NCBI GenBank assembly: GCA_028276145.1 | Contig: JAPYWX010000048.1 | Location: forward strand, 1 to 10,048 | Direction: 5' to 3' | Origin: Spirochaetota bacterium | Lineage (GTDB): Bacteria > Spirochaetota > Brevinematia > DTOW01 | DNA: 10,048 nucleotides | Shown here: positions 1 to 6,067 of the stretch, piece by piece | How positions within the stretch are numbered: position 1 is the first letter of the stretch | How the letters are laid out: each line of letters starts with the position of its first letter | Program-made: the position numbers and the translations under genes | The notes under the pieces: generated by a model | Seen by the model: only the letters and a program-made list of their open reading frames with translations | Database searches by the model: none | Told to the model about the DNA's origin: nothing

Positions 1-442
1 TAAAATAATAAACTCCTTTTCTTGTTGTATCTGAACCATGTGGGATTTAAACCGATTTCGTTATCGTAGTTCCTAAATGTTAAAACAGTTGTATCTGAAC
101 CATGTGGGATTTAAACTCTTTCAGGAAGGTAAAATAATAAACTCCTTTTCTTGTTGTATCTGAACCATGTGGGATTTAAACTTCACGGCAGTTATGTTCT
201 TAACGGCATTGTCTACCGTTGTATCTGAACCATGTGGGATTTAAACATTTCATTTACATATTCATACTCCAAATCATACTCAGTTGTATCTGAACCATGT
301 GGGATTTAAACCTAGTATTCTCCTCTGCATGCCCATTTCCCTGAGTGGTTGTATCTGAACCATGTGGGATTTAAACAGGTTTTTGCCGACTGTGCTTTTG
401 ACGAATTCCTCGGGTTGTATCTGAACCATGTGGGATTTAAGC
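1..442 (+). CRISPR. CRISPR array, trailer end (7 repeats, 6 full spacers)
   Basis: Seven 29-nt repeats begin GTTGTATCTG and end GATTTAAAC, at 24-52, 88-116, 153-181, 218-246, 283-311, 348-376 and 414-442. The first six are identical. The seventh ends AAGC instead of AAAC, as terminal trailer repeats often do. Complete spacers are 53-87 (35 nt), 117-152, 182-217, 247-282, 312-347 (36 nt each) and 377-413 (37 nt); 1-23 is the end of another spacer. The decayed last repeat and the ATTTAAAC 3' end, which resembles the ATTGAAAC-type crRNA handle of type I-A/I-B and III systems, both suggest transcription on the + strand with the leader left of the window. The repeat has little internal symmetry, which fits type I-B or III better than strongly hairpinned types. 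No cas gene lies in the window, so the subtype is inference. Confidence 0.97.
117..152 (+). repeat. CRISPR spacer duplicated within the array
   Basis: The last 23 nt of this spacer (130-152, starting TAAAATAATA and ending CCTTTTCTT) are identical to positions 1-23, which is all that is visible of the spacer before the first complete repeat. The two copies are separated by one different spacer (53-87) and two repeats. Whether the identity continues over the full 36 nt cannot be seen because the window starts inside the first copy. Confidence 0.93.
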
Positions 443-454
443 AAAAAGCAAAAC

Positions 455-482
455 TTGAATTTTTCATAAACTACCGTAAATA
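455..482 (+). promoter_or_regulatory. Possible tpiA promoter
   Basis: TTGAAT at 455-460 and TAAATA at 477-482 are 16 bp apart and lie 28 bp or more upstream of the tpiA start, inside the short gap between the last CRISPR repeat and the gene. The -35 match is good and the -10 match weak. tpiA could also be reached by transcription running out of the array. Confidence 0.35.
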
Positions 483-496
483 CTTAATTCCTTAGC

Positions 497-503
497 AAAG
501 GAG
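497..503 (+). promoter_or_regulatory. tpiA ribosome binding site
   Basis: AAAGGAG lies 6 nt before the ATG at 510 and fixes the tpiA start. Confidence 0.8.
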
Positions 504-509
504 TAGCTT

Positions 510-1268
510 ATGAAGAGATATCTAATAGCTGGAAACTGGAAAATGAACAAAACAACAGGTGAAGCCATTGAATTAGCCCAAAAACTCGTAGAATCACTCA
601 AAGATGTAAATGATAGGGACATATTAATATGCCCTCCCTTCACAGCACTATACAGCGTCTATCAAGTAATAAAAGGTACTAACATCAAACTAGGTGCACA
701 GGATGTATTCTACGAAAATAGCGGTGCTTTCACCGGCGAAATCTCACCAATAATGCTAAAAGATGTCGGCTGCGAGTATGTAATAATAGGACACAGTGAA
801 AGGAGACACATAATCGGCGAAACAGACGAATTAATAAACAAAAAAATAAAAGCAGCAATAAACAACGGATTAAAAACCATTCTCTGCGTAGGTGAATTGC
901 TAGAAGAAAGGGAAGCCGGTAAAACTCTAGAAGTTGTCAAAACACAGATAGAAAAAGGCTTAAACGGTGTATCAAAAGAAGAAATGAAAAATGTAGTAAT
1001 AGCATACGAACCTGTATGGGCTATCGGAACAGGAAAAACAGCAAAACCCGAAGACGCCCAAGAAGTCCACGCTTACATAAGAGAACTCCTATCTAAACTA
1101 TATTCAAAAGAAATAGCTGACGAAACAATCATTCAATACGGTGGTTCTGTCAAAGCTTCAAACATTGATAGCCTCATGGCTATGCCAGACATAGACGGAG
1201 CACTAGTAGGCGGTGCCTCACTAGTAGCCGAAGAATTCACCAGAATCGTTAAGTTCATAAAACAGTAA
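510..1268 (+). CDS. tpiA: Triosephosphate isomerase
   Basis: This cytoplasmic glycolytic and gluconeogenic enzyme interconverts dihydroxyacetone phosphate and glyceraldehyde 3-phosphate. The 252 residues form a complete TIM barrel of usual length. AGNWKMN at 7-13 carries the substrate-binding Asn9 and Lys11. IIGHSERR at 92-99 holds the electrophile His95. AYEPVWAIGTGK at 165-176 gives the catalytic base Glu167 and the flexible loop 6. YGGSVKASN at 210-218 and GALVGGASL at 230-238 are the phosphate-binding loops. No key residue is missing. A good ribosome binding site lies 6 nt upstream of the start. The gene stands apart from gap and pgk, directly downstream of a CRISPR array, and is followed after 6 nt by a lipoprotein hydrolase that is probably cotranscribed. 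The identification is secure. Confidence 0.98.
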   Translation: MKRYLIAGNWKMNKTTGEAIELAQKLVESLKDVNDRDILICPPFTALYSVYQVIKGTNIKLGAQDVFYENSGAFTGEISPIMLKDVGCEYVIIGHSERRHIIGETDELINKKIKAAINNGLKTILCVGELLEEREAGKTLEVVKTQIEKGLNGVSKEEMKNVVIAYEPVWAIGTGKTAKPEDAQEVHAYIRELLSKLYSKEIADETIIQYGGSVKASNIDSLMAMPDIDGALVGGASLVAEEFTRIVKFIKQ

Positions 1269-1274
1269 AAAATA

Positions 1275-2078
1275 ATGAAACTACATAAATACATAGCCAC
1301 AATCCTAACCACAATACTCATCGGAGGATGTACATTAAATACCTACATGTATCTACCGCAGAAAGAAGATTATTACTACCTACAAGATGGATTATTCACA
1401 GTCCGAACAGAAGACAACGAAACAATCTACGGCTACTTCTCACCTGCCCCACCAAATAGCCCATTCTCAAACATAACAATTCTCTTTTTTCACGGTAACG
1501 CTGGTTCTATGAATACCATGGCCGACACGGCCATGCTATTCCATGATATCGGCGTCAACTTCATAATGTTTGACTACAGAGGTTACGGAAAAAGCACAGG
1601 CACCCCCTCAGAAGAAGGAACCTACAAAGACGCTGAAGCAGTTATAAAATACGTTCTCTCACTAACAAATATAGACACAAACAATATATTCTTCCTTGGC
1701 CACTCCTTAGGAACAGCAGTAGCTACAGAAATGACCCTAAAATACAAACCAAAAGCACTAATACTTGCCGCAGGCTTCACTTGCATAGACGATATGACAG
1801 ATTACTACACAACCTATAGCTTCCCCTCCTCATGGTTTCTTGAATATAAATACGATACGATTTCAAAAATACCAAATGTCTCTGTGCCAATTCTCTTCAT
1901 ACACGGAACAGCCGATGAAATAGTACCATACTGGATGTCTATATCAAACTATTCAAGAGCAAAAGAACCCAAAAAATTAGTACTAATCCCCAACAGTAGA
2001 CACGAAAGAGCATACCTATTCACAACTCAAGAATTCAGAAACGAAATCACAAACTTTATCAACACTTACAGAAATTAA
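1275..2078 (+). CDS. Lipoprotein alpha/beta hydrolase (BEM46/ABHD13-like serine hydrolase)
   Basis: This is a predicted serine hydrolase of the alpha/beta fold; the substrate is unknown. The N-terminus is a lipoprotein signal peptide with a lipobox ending IGGC at 16-19, so Cys19 should be lipidated and the enzyme held on an envelope membrane. The oxyanion-hole motif is HGNAGS at 73-78, followed by DYRGYGKS at 100-107, typical of the BEM46/ABHD13/YfhR group. The nucleophile elbow is GHSLG at 142-146 with Ser144, and the rest of the triad is probably Asp214 in GTADEIV and His243 in SRHER. The family includes esterases and acyl hydrolases, but sequence alone does not name the reaction. The start lies 6 nt after the tpiA stop and has no clear Shine-Dalgarno sequence, so translation may be coupled to tpiA. 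Its stop overlaps that of the opposing gene by 4 bp. Confidence 0.9.
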   Translation: MKLHKYIATILTTILIGGCTLNTYMYLPQKEDYYYLQDGLFTVRTEDNETIYGYFSPAPPNSPFSNITILFFHGNAGSMNTMADTAMLFHDIGVNFIMFDYRGYGKSTGTPSEEGTYKDAEAVIKYVLSLTNIDTNNIFFLGHSLGTAVATEMTLKYKPKALILAAGFTCIDDMTDYYTTYSFPSSWFLEYKYDTISKIPNVSVPILFIHGTADEIVPYWMSISNYSRAKEPKKLVLIPNSRHERAYLFTTQEFRNEITNFINTYRN

Positions 2079-3565
2079 AGCTCTGAAAGCTTCTTAGCTT
2101 CATCCTTTTTGTAAAGGTCTTGATAATAATACCCCTTCTTACTTAGTTCCTCCTTCAGTTTATCAGGAAAAGGTATCTTAAACCAAAATATCCTCCTAAC
2201 TTCCTTCTCAAGCTTTTGTATTCCTTCACTTTCCTTAGTTATCCAAAGGTAGTAATCATATATAAACTTAGACCTCAAATCACCTTTCCACTTGATTGAC
2301 TCGTGATACTGGAAGTAATCACCCGTTATTCCCTCTTCCATCCAATGGTACCCCGCCAATTCCTTAGCCATGTTCCACCTAAAGTCACCAAAAGCTATAA
2401 CTATAACATCTCTAGGATTCTTAGCAAATATTGGAACGGCTAACCTACCTTTACTTGAAACCTTATTATACTTATTGAAAGGCTCCCAACATATACCATA
2501 ATTACCATAGCCCGGTGTAAGTAAAATATATGGTACTATCTGTAAAACTGAAGCTCTCGTCTTTCTTTCAAAAATTGTTGGGTCCACCTTCAAAATATCC
2601 TTTATGTACTGAGCCGCATTTTCCCTAAAGTTAGGCTTAAGATGAGACCTCGGAATCATCGAAGACACAAGAGCCGGAAAATGATTACCCTGTCGCCCTA
2701 CACACATCTTTATCATCTGCCTAATCGTCTGTATCTCTGTCTTTATCCCACTCTCATCAACATTATACGCTTCATCACTACCATTATCATTAGTAGGAAT
2801 CTCTAACGCTTTTATCTCCTCGAGAAGCTTGTCAATCCTCTGTTTAGACAAATTTATCTCCTTGTTCATCCTGAGAATCTCCCTAATCTGGTCAATGGAT
2901 GAAGCCAAAGCAGATTCCTCATTCTCTGTATAGTTCACCGAATAGTTATCCTCCGTAATCTCATCAAACATCCTCGAGAAATCATAAACTTTCTTTATAG
3001 AGTTATACACTGTCTCCTCAAGCAGTTGCCTCTTCCTAAAAGCTTCCCTCAGTGAAGATAATTCAGCCTCCAAAAGCCCCTTCTTCCTCTCATACTTCTC
3101 CTTTTCAACAACATTAACACCTTCCTTCTTTTTCTTCCTAGGAACCTCGTCAGTAGCACTAACCTCAATATTCCCCTTCCCTATCTCCGATATCCATTCA
3201 TCAACATAGTATATGGAATTATACACATCATCATCAGTATTTATTTTCTTTATAGGCACAGATTTTATCATTTCCTGGTCCTCAACTGTGAGGTACTTAA
3301 GGTCAAGTATACCAAACCTTATAAACAACCTCTTCTGAAGAGGTACATTATCAAACCAAACAGTACCTATCTTAAGAAGTATCTCACTGTACAACTCCCA
3401 AAAGGCAGTCGTGAATCTCTCTTTATACATCACTTTTTTATCTTTATCCGTTTCATTCTCATACAATTGCTTAAACTCCAAAAGCTTTTCAACCACCTCT
3501 TCATTCTCACCTTCCAAAACACTCCTAAGGAAACTATTAGGTAAACTAGAAAACAACTTCCCCAT
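2075..3565 (-). CDS. Unrecognised 496-residue cytoplasmic protein
   Basis: I do not recognise the family. There is no signal peptide or membrane segment, so it is probably cytoplasmic. Residues 1-130 are mostly helical. A lysine- and glutamate-rich linker (142-160) leads into charged, coiled-coil-like helices at about 153-195 and 220-255, separated by a low-complexity acidic stretch. The C-terminal half (about 275-496) looks like a globular domain, with an aromatic and glycine-rich segment PGYGNYGICWEPF at 351-363, then GRLAVPIF, IAFGDFRW and GYHWMEEGITGDYFQYH at 405-421. These dense Trp, Tyr, His and Gly motifs look conserved but match no enzyme signature I know. The start ATG at 3565 has only a weak AGG upstream. 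It is divergent from a DUF2225 gene and convergent with the hydrolase, so it is probably transcribed alone. It may be a lineage-restricted family. Confidence 0.85.
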   Translation of the reverse strand: MGKLFSSLPNSFLRSVLEGENEEVVEKLLEFKQLYENETDKDKKVMYKERFTTAFWELYSEILLKIGTVWFDNVPLQKRLFIRFGILDLKYLTVEDQEMIKSVPIKKINTDDDVYNSIYYVDEWISEIGKGNIEVSATDEVPRKKKKEGVNVVEKEKYERKKGLLEAELSSLREAFRKRQLLEETVYNSIKKVYDFSRMFDEITEDNYSVNYTENEESALASSIDQIREILRMNKEINLSKQRIDKLLEEIKALEIPTNDNGSDEAYNVDESGIKTEIQTIRQMIKMCVGRQGNHFPALVSSMIPRSHLKPNFRENAAQYIKDILKVDPTIFERKTRASVLQIVPYILLTPGYGNYGICWEPFNKYNKVSSKGRLAVPIFAKNPRDVIVIAFGDFRWNMAKELAGYHWMEEGITGDYFQYHESIKWKGDLRSKFIYDYYLWITKESEGIQKLEKEVRRIFWFKIPFPDKLKEELSKKGYYYQDLYKKDEAKKLSEL

Positions 3566-3600
3566 ATACCTATATGGTAAATGTGAAACAATTAACTTTC

Positions 3601-3614
3601 AATCTTTTAAGATT
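3601..3614. repeat. Palindrome upstream of the 2075-3565 gene
   Basis: AATCTT at 3601-3606 and AAGATT at 3609-3614 are inverted repeats separated by TT. An outer TTCAAT (3598-3603) and ATTGAA (3617-3622) pair can form instead. They lie 36-57 bp upstream of the - strand start, where an operator could sit, but AT-rich palindromes of this size also arise by chance. Confidence 0.4.
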
Positions 3615-3635
3615 ACATTGAATTTTTTGTATCAG

Positions 3636-3655
3636 GGCAGACACATATGTCTGCC
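3636..3655. repeat. Hairpin in the divergent intergenic region
   Basis: GGCAGACA (3636-3643) and TGTCTGCC (3648-3655) form a perfect 8-bp stem around CATA, extendable by a G-U and an A-U pair. It is the most GC-rich part of the gap between two divergent genes, so it is not a terminator for either; no U-tract follows on either strand. It could be an operator or a dispersed hairpin repeat. Confidence 0.7.
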
Positions 3656-3755
3656 TTATAATAATCATATTACTTCAGGTTGCTTGAACAGAATGTATTT
3701 CAGGAACTATTAAATCAAATTGAAAAGCCTCAATTTATCTTACATAATTTTGTTT

Positions 3756-4649
3756 ATGGCTGACGCCGTAACGTTCTTCACAAAAAACCTGATAGAGTGC
3801 CCTGTATGCGGATATCAATTCAGAAGAGAAGAATTGATGACAGGCGGAGGTAGGCTAAACGCTGGTAAGTTAACATACGAACTAAGAAGACTGTACATAC
3901 CTACACAAAAATGGGGAAAAGTCAATCCTTTGTTATATCCCGTTACAGTATGCCCGAATTGCCTTTACTCAACACTAAAAGAGGACTTCGGAAAATATCT
4001 AGATGACAACATAATTTCACAAATTGACAGGTATAGAGAAATAAGAGGTAACTACGCCATCCAAATAGTCGATAAAGTAGACTTTGAAAAACCTAGAGAC
4101 CTCAAACATGGGCTTTTAAGCTATATTCTAGCAATAAGCACATACTCCTTCCTGTCAAAGAAATTATCACCATCATTCAAGAAAGCAGTATGTGCTCTCA
4201 GAGCCGCATGGCTAACAGAAGATTTAAAATCTGAGGAAGGCAATAAACCAGAATACAACCAAATGCAATTAGTTTTTTACAAAAAATCTTTAGAGTTCTA
4301 CTCCCTATTCCTAGAAAAACAAGCAAAAGGTGAAGAATCAATTGATGGTATAAAATTCTTCGGTCCAGACTTAGACAAAGATTTTGGATTTGACGGTGTC
4401 CTATACATATACGCCGTACTCAGATACAAGCTTTCATACTTGGAAGAAGACCCTAGAAAAAGATTAGAGATAATAGATGAATCTAAAAGGTACATAGCTA
4501 AATTCGTAGGTATAGGCAAAAAAAGCATTGACAAACCTGTCGACGTGCTAGAAATGGGCAGAGAACTATACGAAAAAATGTCAGAAGAAGAAGAAAAATT
4601 AAAAAAGGAATTAGAAGAATTTTCAGTTAGTTTTGATTCACAACAATAA
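3756..4649 (+). CDS. DUF2225 family protein with two CxxC motifs
   Basis: This is an uncharacterised bacterial family, frequent in spirochaetes and some Firmicutes. From the ATG at 3756 the protein has 297 residues. CPVC at 15-18 and CPNC at 66-69 probably form a split zinc-binding site, with the family segment FRREELMTGGGRLNAG between them and then ELRRLYIPTQKWG. From about residue 115 the protein is all helical in a TPR-like way (for example LLSYILAISTYSFLSKK), ending in a highly charged helix. There is no signal peptide, so it is probably cytoplasmic. A TTG at 3720 would add 12 hydrophobic residues (AGGA 14 nt upstream). I prefer the ATG because the family begins close to the first CxxC, although no ribosome binding site precedes it. 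The last 23 bp overlap the opposing ftsL gene. The molecular function is unknown. Confidence 0.85.
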   Translation: MADAVTFFTKNLIECPVCGYQFRREELMTGGGRLNAGKLTYELRRLYIPTQKWGKVNPLLYPVTVCPNCLYSTLKEDFGKYLDDNIISQIDRYREIRGNYAIQIVDKVDFEKPRDLKHGLLSYILAISTYSFLSKKLSPSFKKAVCALRAAWLTEDLKSEEGNKPEYNQMQLVFYKKSLEFYSLFLEKQAKGEESIDGIKFFGPDLDKDFGFDGVLYIYAVLRYKLSYLEEDPRKRLEIIDESKRYIAKFVGIGKKSIDKPVDVLEMGRELYEKMSEEEEKLKKELEEFSVSFDSQQ

Positions 4650-4887
4650 CCCTATTGAAAGAAACTTTATACTTAGTCAAATCTTTACCTACCAAATTCT
4701 CAAGAGAAGTCAACTTCTCAAGCTCATAGGTAAGTTTCTTGTTCTCATCTAAAAGAGCATCAACTTTTTTGTTAAGATAATCAATTTTCTTAGATAACTC
4801 TTTAGAATACATAACCTCCAAGACCAACGAAAGCATTATTGAAACAACAAGAAAACTTATAACCACTAAATCCCAAAATTTCCTCAT
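4627..4887 (-). CDS. ftsL: FtsL-like cell division protein
   Basis: An 86-residue bitopic membrane protein with a short cytoplasmic N-terminus (MRKFWD), one membrane segment at about 7-26 and a periplasmic heptad-rich coiled coil at about 28-62. It then has SLENLVGKDL at 61-70, the position where FtsL/DivIC proteins have a conserved hydrophobic turn. FtsL joins FtsB and FtsQ in the divisome and helps activate FtsW-FtsI septal peptidoglycan synthesis. FtsL sequences diverge strongly, so the call rests on size, topology and position directly after rsmH, its usual place. The rsmH stop TGA and this ATG are one base apart, and the ribosome binding site (AAGG) lies within the rsmH end, so translation is coupled. 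The usual next gene, ftsI, is absent: the 3' end runs into the convergent DUF2225 gene with a 23-bp overlap. Confidence 0.8.
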   Translation of the reverse strand: MRKFWDLVVISFLVVSIMLSLVLEVMYSKELSKKIDYLNKKVDALLDENKKLTYELEKLTSLENLVGKDLTKYKVSFNRVIVVNQN

Positions 4888-4888
4888 G

Positions 4889-5785
4889 TCACACCTTCTC
4901 GTACACTCTGAGCTTAGCAGACCTAGAGGAAGGATTATTCTTCACTTCCTCTCTTGAAGGTATTATCGGTTTCGGTGTAACTATTCTAAAATGCCCCTCT
5001 TTAGCCAGCTGAAGCATGTGCTTTTTGACTATTCTATCTTCTCCTGAGTGAAATGTCAATATACACAACCTGCCCCCAGGCGCCATAAAATTCCCAACCT
5101 TCGAAAGAAATCTCTCAATAACCTCATACTCTTCATTAACAAATATCCTGAGAGCCAAAAATGTCTTCGTGGCAGGATGAACCTTTGTTCTATAGTACCT
5201 ACCTATCCCTTCCTTTATTAAATCCGCTAACTCTTTTGGTGTCTCTATCCTCTTCTTCTTTCTATACTCACAGATGATGTTAGCTATCTTTCTAGCCATT
5301 GGCTCCTCACCATACTTGAAGATTATCTCTATAAGCTCTTTCTTAGGAAAAGTATTCACAACTTCATACGCAGTATACTTTACTTTGTCAGCCTTCGCAT
5401 AAGTCATCGTCAATGGATACTCCGAATCAAAGCTAAAACCTTTTCTCTTGTTAGCAATATGATACATCGACATTCCTAAATCAACAAGAATAGCATCAAA
5501 CTCATCAATACCAGATTCAACTGATATCCTATCGATATTCTCAAAACCTTCATTTATAAAATAAACATTCTTAAACTCTTTTAGCCTCTCAGAAGCAATT
5601 TTAATAAGGTCTCTGTCTTTATCATTACATATCAATATTCCTTTACCATTAAGAACCTTGGCTATCTCATAGGAATGCCCACCTTCACCACAGGTACAAT
5701 CCAAAACCCTACTCCCTTCCCTCAAATTCAAATACTCTATTACTTCCTTAACCATTATAGGCTTGTGATAATAAACCTTCTCCAT
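4889..5785 (-). CDS. rsmH: 16S rRNA (cytosine(1402)-N(4))-methyltransferase RsmH
   Basis: RsmH (MraW) uses S-adenosylmethionine to methylate N4 of C1402 in the decoding centre of 16S rRNA. The protein has 298 residues, slightly shorter than usual. YHKPIMVKEV at 6-15 is the family start. DCTCGEGGHS at 29-38 is the SAM-binding motif I, DLGMS at 102-106 the motif IV region, GFSFDSEYPL at 116-125, HPATKTFLALRIFVN at 203-217, TFHSGEDRIVK at 244-254, and NPSSRSAKLRV at 284-294 closes the protein. Three family signatures are altered: PLTMTY where most members have PLDMRM, CTCGEGG where TxGxGG is usual, and FHSGEDR for FHSLEDR. The gene leads a two-gene unit with ftsL; mraZ is not upstream. The ATG has a poor adjacent ribosome binding site. 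A strong purine run lies about 25 nt upstream instead. Confidence 0.96.
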   Translation of the reverse strand: MEKVYYHKPIMVKEVIEYLNLREGSRVLDCTCGEGGHSYEIAKVLNGKGILICNDKDRDLIKIASERLKEFKNVYFINEGFENIDRISVESGIDEFDAILVDLGMSMYHIANKRKGFSFDSEYPLTMTYAKADKVKYTAYEVVNTFPKKELIEIIFKYGEEPMARKIANIICEYRKKKRIETPKELADLIKEGIGRYYRTKVHPATKTFLALRIFVNEEYEVIERFLSKVGNFMAPGGRLCILTFHSGEDRIVKKHMLQLAKEGHFRIVTPKPIIPSREEVKNNPSSRSAKLRVYEKV

Positions 5786-5820
5786 AGCAAGTAATAATTT
5801 TACAAAACACCCCCCTTCTC
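5786..5820 (-). promoter_or_regulatory. rsmH leader with a displaced Shine-Dalgarno-like run
   Basis: Reading the - strand, GAGAAGGGGGGTG ends 22 nt before the rsmH ATG, too far for normal spacing. Between them GTAA and TTAC can pair around AATTA, which would shorten the distance. The GTG at the end of the purine run also opens a 20-codon frame that overlaps the rsmH start out of frame and stops at codon 13 of rsmH. Which arrangement is used cannot be told from sequence. Confidence 0.35.
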
Positions 5821-5826
5821 TTAAAA

Positions 5827-5855
5827 CTTACACAAACAAAATCTTACCAACTCAA
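5827..5855 (-). promoter_or_regulatory. Possible rsmH-ftsL promoter
   Basis: On the - strand TTGAGT (5850-5855) and TGTAAG (5827-5832) are 17 bp apart, each matching the sigma-70 consensus at four of six positions. Transcription would start about 35 bp upstream of the rsmH ATG. Confidence 0.35.
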
Positions 5856-5918
5856 TACCTTCTAATAGCAATTCATCAACCACCTAAACAAAACCTCTTA
5901 CAGGGATTGCGCTGAAAA

Positions 5919-5934
5919 ACAGGCTATTGCCTGT
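5919..5934. repeat. Hairpin 1 of intergenic hairpin cluster
   Basis: ACAGGC (5919-5924) and GCCTGT (5929-5934) pair around TATT. A second AT-rich hairpin follows directly: CTTAAT (5937-5942) with ATTAAG (5948-5953) around CTAAA. Both belong to the hairpin-dense stretch 5919-6067 between the 6068-6916 gene and rsmH. Confidence 0.7.
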
Positions 5935-5956
5935 CTCTTAATCTAAAATTAAGAAT

Positions 5957-6024
5957 GTGCTATTAAGCACAACGTGCTATAAAGCACAACGTGCTATTAA
6001 GCACAGTGTGCTATTAAGCACACT
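5957..6024. repeat. Four tandem 17-bp units, each a short palindrome
   Basis: Units start at 5957, 5974, 5991 and 6008. Each has GTGCT and AGCAC arms around ATTA (ATAA in the second unit), followed by a 3-base linker: AAC, AAC, AGT, ACT. In the fourth unit the linkers also pair, giving a 9-bp stem from 6004-6012 to 6017-6025. A lone GCAC at 6025-6028 may be a decayed fifth unit. No protein is encoded here. Confidence 0.93.
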
Positions 6025-6028
6025 GCAC

Positions 6029-6067
6029 GTTTTTATCGCAGAGAGGCTACGCCTCTCTGCTAAAAAC
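6029..6067. repeat. Long inverted repeat just after the 6068-6916 gene
   Basis: GCAGAGAGGC (6038-6047) and GCCTCTCTGC (6051-6060) form a perfect 10-bp stem with TAC as loop. Outside it GTTTTTA (6029-6035) pairs with TAAAAAC (6061-6067), leaving TC as a bulge, for 17 pairs in all. The element abuts the stop codon of the - strand gene at 6068. On that strand the U-run comes before the stem rather than after it, so it is not a standard intrinsic terminator. It could protect the mRNA 3' end, act with a protein factor, or be a dispersed repeat. Confidence 0.85.

Noticed and set aside
1..442. CRISPR spacers targeting genes within this window
   Set aside because: Reading the six complete spacers against both strands by eye gave no match beyond short chance identities.
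710..940. Open frame on the - strand inside tpiA
   Set aside because: It lies wholly opposite a well-conserved gene, has no ribosome binding site and no recognisable domain.
3411..3713. 100-codon frame on the + strand across the start of the 496-residue gene and the divergent spacer
   Set aside because: Two thirds is antisense to a better-supported gene; composition is Ser, Leu and Phe rich as expected for a shadow frame, and it would run through the hairpin region.
6029..6067. Intrinsic terminator for the LpoB-barrel operon
   Set aside because: The stem is strong but in the - strand transcript the U-run precedes it and an A-run follows, the reverse of a standard terminator.
5786..6067. Riboswitch or structured ncRNA ahead of rsmH
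   Set aside because: The hairpins are simple repeats without the conserved junction sequences of any riboswitch class I know, and they lie over 130 bp upstream of the gene.
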